In this document: positions 1-3,924 of the stretch, in pieces
Layout: each line of letters starts with the position of its first letter
How positions within the stretch are numbered: position 1 is the stretch's first letter
DNA from: 66-474 sp035249465
GTDB lineage: Bacteria; Pseudomonadota; Gammaproteobacteria; Xanthomonadales; Rhodanobacteraceae
Length of the DNA stretch: 6,589 nucleotides
Direction: 5' to 3'
Assembly (NCBI GenBank): GCA_035249465.1
Contig: DATFGL010000197.1
Span: forward strand, 1 to 6,589
Program-made: the position numbers and the translations under genes
The notes under the pieces: generated by a model
Database searches by the model: none
What the model was told of the DNA's origin: nothing
Seen by the model: only the letters and a program-made list of their open reading frames with translations

Positions 1-141
1 ATCGAAGCCGGCGATGGTGTGACCACCGACACGCACGACCCGCTCATCGAACTTGCCGATGCGCGACGCCTGATGCTGCGGGTGCTGATCGTGTGGCTCG
101 CCGTGGTTGCGCTGATCGTGCTGGCAGGTTGGATCGCCTGA
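1..141 (+). CDS. C-terminal end of a membrane protein (left edge, partial)
   Basis: The open frame enters from the left edge and ends at TGA 139-141, leaving 46 residues. A polar acidic stretch (roughly residues 1-22, several Asp and Thr) leads into a basic RRLMLR patch and then one long hydrophobic segment (about residues 26-46, VLIVWLAVVALIVLAG) that ends almost at the stop. This looks like a final transmembrane helix with basic residues just before it. The pattern of an acidic segment, Arg-rich turn and terminal 'VWL..ALI.LAGW' helix resembles the end of AmpE/CobD-like integral membrane proteins, but that is a weak resemblance from memory and most of the protein lies outside the window. 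Codon choice, with mainly G or C in third positions, supports real coding. It converges on the metallopeptidase gene with only three bases between the two stop codons. Confidence 0.7.
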   Translation: MEAGDGVTTDTHDPLIELADARRLMLRVLIVWLAVVALIVLAGWIA

Positions 142-150
142 TGATCAGGC
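136..150. terminator. Stop-to-stop palindrome between convergent genes
   Basis: Bases 136-141 (GCCTGA) and 145-150 (TCAGGC) are perfect inverted copies around a 3-base centre TGA. Each arm contains the stop codon of one convergent gene, so both genes end with GCC TGA. A 6-bp stem with a 3-base loop is short and has no T-run on either side, so intrinsic terminator function is uncertain. The symmetry may simply come from both genes ending in Ala-stop. Confidence 0.3.
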
Positions 151-906
151 ATCCGGCGCGATCAGCCGTTCCATTTCGGCCTTGAGGATCGCACCGTGTT
201 CGCGCAGCCAGTCTCGCTGCGCCTGGTAACCTGGCATCAGTTCGCCGACGCGCGTCCAGAAGCGCGGCGCATGGCTGCGCACTTTAAGATGGCACATTTC
301 GTGTGCCAGCACGTAGCGCAGTGCCGCGGGCGGGGCGAGCGCGAGCGCAAGGTCGAGGGTGATGCGGTCGCGGGCATCGAGGCTGCCCCACAGGCTTTTC
401 AGTGACTTGATGCGCAGGCCCGTGGGCGCGGCATCAAGGCGCTCGGAGGCGTGCGCCATCCAACGCGACAGGTCGCGCCGCATGTGGGTTTCAAGGAACG
501 CGGCGAGCAGATTGCGTGCCGCAGGCATCGCGGTGGTGAACGGACGTGGCACGTGCAGACGCAGTTCGTCGCCAAGAAATTCAATGCGCGGGTATTCGCT
601 TTCGCGCCACGTGAGCTCGACGCTCTCGCCGCGCAGCGGAATCAACGTGGGCACGCCGGGCTTGAGCGGTGGCGGACCGCGACGCGGCACGCGCAGTTCG
701 GACAGCTTGCGTTCCAGCCAGTCACTGTTTTCGCGCAGGAATGCGTACACCTGCGCGGGGTGGGTGCCGCGCGGATAGGAAATGCGTGCGCCGTGCGAGG
801 TGACCGACAAGCGCAGGCGACGCGCGCGCGGGTGCATGGCTTTCAGCACCTTGATGGTGCCGCCTTTGCCCGTCGCCAGTTCCAGAAAGTCGCCCTGCGG
901 AATCAT
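145..906 (-). CDS. YgjP/SprT-like (DUF45, M48-type) zinc metallopeptidase
   Basis: The protein is 253 residues from the ATG at 906. The zinc site is plain: HEMCH at residues 202-206 (HExxH) preceded by ALRYVLA, and a probable third ligand His212 in the 'SHAPRFW' segment (211-217). Upstream, 'SLKSLWGSLD' (about 168-177) matches the WGS motif of the YgjP-like family, in which a predicted minigluzincin domain follows an N-terminal strand-rich region. The physiological substrate of this family is poorly known, and no signal peptide is visible, so a cytoplasmic enzyme is likely. The frame is open upstream to base 951, but I chose 906 because its ATG overlaps the rdgC stop as ATGA (903-906) and a GAAGG ribosome site lies 4 nt before it (complement of 911-915). 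The longer start would overlap rdgC by 49 bp. The gene is probably translationally coupled to rdgC and is last in the leftward unit. Confidence 0.9.
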   Translation of the reverse strand: MIPQGDFLELATGKGGTIKVLKAMHPRARRLRLSVTSHGARISYPRGTHPAQVYAFLRENSDWLERKLSELRVPRRGPPPLKPGVPTLIPLRGESVELTWRESEYPRIEFLGDELRLHVPRPFTTAMPAARNLLAAFLETHMRRDLSRWMAHASERLDAAPTGLRIKSLKSLWGSLDARDRITLDLALALAPPAALRYVLAHEMCHLKVRSHAPRFWTRVGELMPGYQAQRDWLREHGAILKAEMERLIAPDA

Positions 907-1829
907 GCTGCCTTCTTGTTGCTCTCGTCGGGGCGTTCCAGCCCGAACCATTGTTGCAAGCCCTCGAACAGCCGTTCGAGTTCCAGGGTCATCAGGGCGA
1001 AGCGTGCGTCGAGCTCAGCTTCGGCGGAATCCCGACCGTCGGCGTCGAGTGAATCCTGCACGATATCGAGAAACCGCAGCTTGCGGATCACCAGATCCTC
1101 GCCGAGCACGAAACTGGCGCGATCCTCGAATTGCAAGCCGAGCTGGAACACCTGTTTGCCCTGTTTCAGATGCGCCCGGACTTCGGCGCTTTCAAGCTCC
1201 TGTTTTCGACAGCGAATGATCGCTCCGCCAGCGGGGTCGCGCAGCTCGCATTCGTCGCCGAACGCGAGCCCGCCCGGTAGCTTGCCATGCGCCAGCCACT
1301 CCGTCATCAGGGCGCGCGGGGTCTCGGCGGCAGCCAGCGGCTGGGCCGGGAAACTGCCCAGCGCCTCGCGCAGGGCGGTCAGGGCCGTTTCGGCGGCCTT
1401 GCGGCTGGCCGTGTCCAGCACCAGCCAGCCATTTTTCGAATCCAGCCAAGCATTTAGACGCGACGGACGGACAAAGGCCTGGGGCAGCAGGACGTCCAGC
1501 ACCTCGGCCTTGATGGCGCGGCGCTGACGCCCGCCGACCGGCCGGCCGCGGCGCTCGGTTTCCTTGCGCAGACGCTTGCCCAGCTCGGCGTTGACCACCG
1601 CTGCCGGCAGCAGTTTTTCCTCGCTGCCGAGGGTGACCAGAGTGGCCTTGCCGACGGTGTGGCTCAGAACTTCGGAATCCGGTCCGAACGGCGACACGAA
1701 CCCCCGCGTGGCCAGTTCCAGGGGGCCGCAGGTGCGCAGCGCGTGGCCGGCCAGCGCGGTGTCGAGATCCTTGAGCGACTTGGCAGCGGAAGGGGAGAAA
1801 CGAAACAGGGTGAGGTTGCGGAAGAACAT
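903..1829 (-). CDS. rdgC: Recombination-associated protein RdgC
   Basis: The 308-residue product begins MFFRNLTLFRFS, the typical RdgC N-terminus, and is close to the roughly 300 residues usual for the family. Recognisable conserved blocks are EKLLPAAVVN (71-80), LLPQAF (114-119), VLDTASRKAAE (137-147), GDECELRD (191-198) and LGEDLVIRKLRFLDIV (242-257). RdgC is known as a ring-shaped dimer that encircles double-stranded DNA without sequence preference, associates with the nucleoid and restrains RecA-mediated strand exchange. In E. coli it becomes important for growth in some recombination mutants. I chose the ATG at 1829 because homology begins there; the frame is open to 1940 but that extension is Pro/Asn/Ser-rich and unlike the family. 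No Shine-Dalgarno is visible before 1829; the leader is C-rich and nearly free of G. The gene lies 120 bp after ttcA and overlaps the downstream peptidase by four bases. Confidence 0.95.
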   Translation of the reverse strand: MFFRNLTLFRFSPSAAKSLKDLDTALAGHALRTCGPLELATRGFVSPFGPDSEVLSHTVGKATLVTLGSEEKLLPAAVVNAELGKRLRKETERRGRPVGGRQRRAIKAEVLDVLLPQAFVRPSRLNAWLDSKNGWLVLDTASRKAAETALTALREALGSFPAQPLAAAETPRALMTEWLAHGKLPGGLAFGDECELRDPAGGAIIRCRKQELESAEVRAHLKQGKQVFQLGLQFEDRASFVLGEDLVIRKLRFLDIVQDSLDADGRDSAEAELDARFALMTLELERLFEGLQQWFGLERPDESNKKAA

Positions 1830-1879
1830 GGGCGAGAGTGGTGGTTGGGGAATGGGGACGAGAGGTGAGTTGGAGTTGG
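1830..1879 (-). promoter_or_regulatory. C-rich, G-depleted leader of rdgC (rut-like or S1-dependent)
   Basis: Read on the rdgC strand, these 50 bases contain 29 C, 10 A, 9 T and only 2 G by direct count, immediately before the start codon. There is no Shine-Dalgarno. Long C-rich, G-poor, unstructured RNA is the known profile of Rho utilisation (rut) sites, and unstructured leaders also favour initiation through ribosomal protein S1. Which of these applies, or whether the bias has any function, is inference. Confidence 0.35.
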
Positions 1880-1949
1880 CGGAATTGCGCGGGTGCAAGC
1901 ACGTACGGTGATCCGGGAGGTTCGTTGTGGATTGGTCCAAGCGCCCGCG
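1880..1949. other. Remainder of the ttcA-rdgC spacer
   Basis: Seventy bases follow the ttcA stop (TAG, 1952-1950). They hold a small perfect palindrome TTGGTCCAA (1932-1940) and CGTACG (1902-1907). On the rdgC strand a TTGGAC box can be read at 1940-1935, but I find no matching -10 at normal spacing and no terminator hairpin with a T-run. rdgC could therefore be transcribed from the ttcA promoter, from a weak promoter here, or both. Confidence 0.3.
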
Positions 1950-2828
1950 CTACTCGTCCCCCGCCCCCGCTTTATCCGCCAGCCAGGCGTGAGCATCCGG
2001 CCGCGATGTCTCATTGCGTGAGCCGAGCGACGTGAAATCGAACAATTCGGCATCGGCCAGGTGCGAAGGCGTAACGTGTGCAAGCGCCCGAAACATGATT
2101 TCGCTGCGTCCGGGATGTTCGTGTTCCCACGCATCCAGCATCCGCCGCACCTGCTTGCGCTGCAGGTTTTCCTGCGAGCCGCACAGGTTGCACGGGATGA
2201 TCGGGAACGCGCGCTGCGCGGCGTACTCGGCGATCTCCGCTTCGCGGCAGTACGCCAGTGGCCGGATCAGCACGTGCTTGCCATCGTCGGACAAAAGTTT
2301 TGGCGGCATCGCCTTCAACGCGCCGCCATGGAACAGGTTCAGGAAAAACGTGGCGAGGATGTCGTCGCGATGATGGCCCAGCGCGATCTTGTTCAAGCCC
2401 TCGCGCTCCGCGAATGCATACAGGGCGCCGCGCCGCAGCCGCGAGCACAGGCTGCACATCGTCTTGCCCTCGGGTACCACGCGCGTGACGACGCTGTAGG
2501 TGTCCTGCTCGATCACGTGCAACGGCACGCCGCGTTCGCGGCAGTAATCGGGGATCACGTGCTCGGGAAAGCCTGGCTGCTTCTGGTCGAGGTTCACCGC
2601 GACCAGTTCGAATTTCACCGGCGCTTTCGCCTGCAATGCCAGCAGAAGATCCAGCAGCGTCCAGGAATCCTTGCCGCCCGATAGACACACCATCACCCGG
2701 TCGCCGTCCCCGATCAGGTTGTAATCGGCAATGGTCCGGCCGACCGCATGGCGCAGGCGCTTGGCCAGCCGCGCGGCTTCGTGCGCCTGCTTGCGATCGG
2801 GGGAGTGGAGGCGTTCGGCGGCCGGCAT
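1950..2828 (-). CDS. ttcA: tRNA 2-thiocytidine(32) synthetase TtcA
   Basis: The 292-residue protein is a PP-loop ATPase that, in this family, uses ATP and an iron-sulfur cluster to thiolate cytidine 32 of certain tRNAs. The P-loop signature SGGKDS is at residues 50-55, after the strand DRVMVCL. The cluster-binding cysteines are visible as CSLC (Cys125, Cys128) and PCNLCGSQEN (Cys213, Cys216). The family block GHHRDDILATFFLNLF occupies 151-166, and KAMPPKL plus IRPLAY follow at 172-192. Length and order match TtcA (around 300 residues); the more distant relative TilS lacks this cysteine layout. The start at 2828 gives a plausible short N-terminus and is supported by a -10-like TAAACT box ending 9 bases upstream. 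No Shine-Dalgarno is present. It is first in the leftward unit with rdgC and the peptidase and is divergent from the YdcH-like gene. The C-terminal tail after about residue 272 is low in conservation. Confidence 0.96.
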   Translation of the reverse strand: MPAAERLHSPDRKQAHEAARLAKRLRHAVGRTIADYNLIGDGDRVMVCLSGGKDSWTLLDLLLALQAKAPVKFELVAVNLDQKQPGFPEHVIPDYCRERGVPLHVIEQDTYSVVTRVVPEGKTMCSLCSRLRRGALYAFAEREGLNKIALGHHRDDILATFFLNLFHGGALKAMPPKLLSDDGKHVLIRPLAYCREAEIAEYAAQRAFPIIPCNLCGSQENLQRKQVRRMLDAWEHEHPGRSEIMFRALAHVTPSHLADAELFDFTSLGSRNETSRPDAHAWLADKAGAGDE

Positions 2829-2837
2829 GAACGGGCC

Positions 2838-2866
2838 AGTTTAGCGCGCCCGGTGGCAGCGCTACA
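2838..2866 (-). promoter_or_regulatory. Candidate ttcA promoter, near-leaderless
   Basis: On the minus strand a TAAACT box (complement of 2838-2843; four of six matches to TATAAT, with the key TA...T positions kept) ends 9 bases before the ttcA ATG. The expected transcription start, about 7 bases after the box, falls within 2-3 bases of the start codon. The -35 element is poor (TGTAGC, complement of 2861-2866, 17-base spacing). No Shine-Dalgarno precedes the ATG, which agrees with a leaderless or very short-leader message. Confidence 0.4.
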
Positions 2867-2868
2867 CT
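2840..2868 (+). promoter_or_regulatory. Candidate promoter of the YdcH-like gene, leaderless
   Basis: A TACACT box (2863-2868; four of six matches to TATAAT) ends exactly 6 bases before the ATG at 2875, so transcription would begin at or next to the start codon. A weak -35 (TTTAGC, 2840-2845) sits 17 bases upstream. This box overlaps the -35 of the ttcA promoter, and its own -35 overlaps the ttcA -10. The arrangement arises because 2838-2847 and 2859-2868 are inverted copies matching at 9 of 10 bases. Confidence 0.4.
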
Positions 2869-2874
2869 GCCGCC

Positions 2875-3084
2875 ATGCAGCCCGACGATGACCCCGCCAC
2901 GCTGGTCCGGCGCCTGACCGAATTGCGCGAGGAGCACCGCGACCTCGATGTCGCGATCACCAAATTGGCGGTCGACCCGGGTTGCGACCAGTTGCAGTTG
3001 AGCCGCCTGAAAAAACGCAAGCTGAAGCTGAAGGACATGATTGCGTATTTCGAAAACAAGCTCATACCTGACTTGGATGCGTAG
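2875..3084 (+). CDS. Small DUF465 (YdcH-family) helical protein
   Basis: The 69-residue product is short, charged and almost wholly helical in appearance. It carries the family pattern EHRDLD (residues 20-25), a hydrophobic 'AITKLAV' step, then LKKRKLKLKDMI (45-56). These are the hallmarks of DUF465/YdcH proteins, whose molecular role is not firmly established; the heptad-like spacing suggests a coiled-coil hairpin. No signal peptide or membrane segment is seen. The ATG at 2875 is the first good start and there is no Shine-Dalgarno, but a -10-like box lies 6 bases upstream, suggesting a leaderless message. It is divergent from ttcA and followed by a palindrome-rich spacer. The related small protein SlyX is a less likely alternative. 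Confidence 0.85.
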   Translation: MQPDDDPATLVRRLTELREEHRDLDVAITKLAVDPGCDQLQLSRLKKRKLKLKDMIAYFENKLIPDLDA

Positions 3085-3103
3085 GGCACGTATCCGACAC
3101 GAA

Positions 3104-3166
3104 TATCCCCTTCGCTCGGGAAGGGGGTCGCCGCGAAGCGGCGGGGGGATGTCGTCAGGCGAAGCG
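3104..3166. repeat. Cluster of intergenic hairpins, likely dispersed repeat
   Basis: Within 63 bases there are: a 7-bp stem CCCCTTC (3107-3113) with GAAGGGG (3120-3126) around a 6-base loop; a 6-bp stem CGCCGC (3129-3134) with GCGGCG (3138-3143) around a GAA loop; and outer arms ATCCCC (3105-3110) and GGGGAT (3145-3150) that could enclose both. The 8-mer GCGAAGCG occurs at 3133-3140 and again at 3159-3166. The composition and nesting look like the short palindromic elements scattered between genes in GC-rich Proteobacteria. No terminator-type T-run follows, so I classify it as a repeat rather than a terminator of the YdcH-like gene. Confidence 0.45.
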
Positions 3167-3185
3167 AAAAACCACTCCCCTCATT

Positions 3186-3206
3186 CCCCCTTCCTGCGAA
3201 AGGCGG
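3186..3206. repeat. Second small palindrome before the GNAT gene
   Basis: A C-run followed by CCTT (3189-3192) pairs with AAGG (3200-3203) around a short loop, and the flanks are C-rich on the left and G-rich on the right, so longer imperfect pairing is possible. It may be the second half of the repeat element that begins near 3104. No clear promoter for the GNAT gene could be identified between 3166 and 3240. Confidence 0.3.
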
Positions 3207-3240
3207 AGGCGGCAGGTGCAATCGTTGGCAACGGGGGTAT

Positions 3241-3825
3241 GTGCTGGTGACCCCCGTTGTTCTCGAGGACGAATACGTCCGCCTCGAGCCCTTGGCGCTC
3301 GATCATGTGGCCGGCCTGGAACGGGCCGCGGCGGATGGCGAACTCTGGAACCTGCGTGTCACCTACGTGCCGCCGCCGGGAGCGATGCGTGCCTACGTCG
3401 AAACGGCGCTGGCGATGCAGGCAGCAGGGGATTCGTTGCCGTTCGCGGTGCGCGACAAGCGTGACGGTGCAGTCGCGGGCAGCACGCGCTATTACGAATT
3501 CAAGCCCGATGTGCCGCGCATACTGATCGGCTACACGTGGTACGGCGCCATTCGCCAGCGCACCCACGTCAACACCGCGTGCAAGCTGCTGCTGGCAGGC
3601 CACGCTTTCGACACGCTTGGCTGCGCGGCGGTCGGCTGGGAAACCGACATTCTCAATACGCGCTCGCAGCAAGCGATCGAACGCCTGGGCGCACACCGCG
3701 ACGGCGTGCTGCGACAGCACAAGCTGCGCCACGACGGCACGATCCGCGACAGCGTCGAGTATTCGGTCATCGCGGCCGAATGGCCGGAGATGCGCGCACG
3801 CCTTCTTGCGAAGCTCCGCCGTTGA
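3241..3825 (+). CDS. GNAT-family N-acetyltransferase (RimJ/RimL-like)
   Basis: The protein is 194 residues from GTG 3241. It opens with LEDEYVRLEPLALDHVAGL (about 8-26), the first strand and helix common in RimJ/RimL-type acetyltransferases that use acetyl-CoA. The core runs from IGYTWYGAIRQRTHVNTACKLLL (96-118), where the RTHVN segment takes the place of the usual glycine-rich pyrophosphate loop, through HAFDTLGCAAVGWETDILNTRSQQAIERLGAHRDGVL (121-157). The N..S..AIERLG portion is the conserved helix lining the CoA pocket. The end, DGTIRDSVEYSVIAAEW, also fits this subgroup. The substrate cannot be told from sequence; proteins, amines or small molecules are all possible. The start is uncertain: GGGGG at 3233-3237 lies 3 bases before GTG 3241 and 9 bases before GTG 3247, and the latter would remove two residues. 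It converges on plsB. Confidence 0.9.
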   Translation: MLVTPVVLEDEYVRLEPLALDHVAGLERAAADGELWNLRVTYVPPPGAMRAYVETALAMQAAGDSLPFAVRDKRDGAVAGSTRYYEFKPDVPRILIGYTWYGAIRQRTHVNTACKLLLAGHAFDTLGCAAVGWETDILNTRSQQAIERLGAHRDGVLRQHKLRHDGTIRDSVEYSVIAAEWPEMRARLLAKLRR

Positions 3826-3833
3826 ACGCGCAG

Positions 3834-3872
3834 GTTGGGCTGACCCCGGACTTGATCCGGGGGAAGTCCAAC
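3834..3872. repeat. Long composite hairpin between GNAT and plsB
   Basis: The 39 bases fold symmetrically about one centre. Outer arms GTTGGGCT (3834-3841) and AGTCCAAC (3865-3872) make 8 pairs with one G-T wobble; two tandem G-A mismatches follow (3842-3843 with 3863-3864); inner arms CCCCGGA (3844-3850) and TCCGGGG (3856-3862) pair perfectly around a 5-base loop. No T-run follows on either strand. The inner palindrome CCCCGGA-CTTGA-TCCGGGG resembles a short element seen between genes in many GC-rich Proteobacteria, so it is probably a dispersed repeat that may also act as a bidirectional terminator or mRNA 3' stabiliser. Confidence 0.6.
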
Positions 3873-3887
3873 GAATGCGCGAGCGAT

Positions 3888-3916
3888 GTTGGGCTTCATC
3901 CGCAAAGAACGCGGAT
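3888..3916. repeat. Second spacer hairpin with repeated GTTGGGCT
   Basis: The 8-mer GTTGGGCT of the preceding hairpin recurs at 3888-3895, exactly 54 bases further on. It is followed by ATCCGC (3898-3903) and GCGGAT (3911-3916), a perfect 6-bp stem with a 7-base loop. This hairpin sits 9 bases after the plsB stop codon on the minus strand, a position suited to a terminator or 3'-end stabiliser, although no T-run follows in that direction. It may be a second unit of the same repeat family. Confidence 0.4.
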
Positions 3917-3924
3917 AACAGTAT

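Noticed and set aside
907..951. N-terminal 15-residue extension of the metallopeptidase
   Set aside because: It would lengthen the overlap with rdgC; the ATGA overlap and the GAAGG site support the ATG at 906.
451..1527. 358-codon rightward open frame across the peptidase and rdgC
   Set aside because: It crosses the boundary of two well-supported leftward genes and its composition (Arg/Ser/Ala-rich, low complexity) is typical of an antisense shadow.
1830..1940. 37-residue N-terminal extension of RdgC
   Set aside because: The extension is Pro/Asn/Ser-rich, and the typical RdgC beginning MFFRNLTLF sits precisely at the ATG at 1829.
2855..2871. GGCAG/CTGCC hairpin before the YdcH-like ATG as a riboswitch or attenuator
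   Set aside because: Only 5 bp pair, and if the transcript starts at the ATG the hairpin would not be in the RNA; there is no room for an aptamer.
3085..3240. CRISPR array or tandem repeat
   Set aside because: There are short inverted repeats and one 8-mer direct repeat, but no regularly spaced repeat-spacer units.
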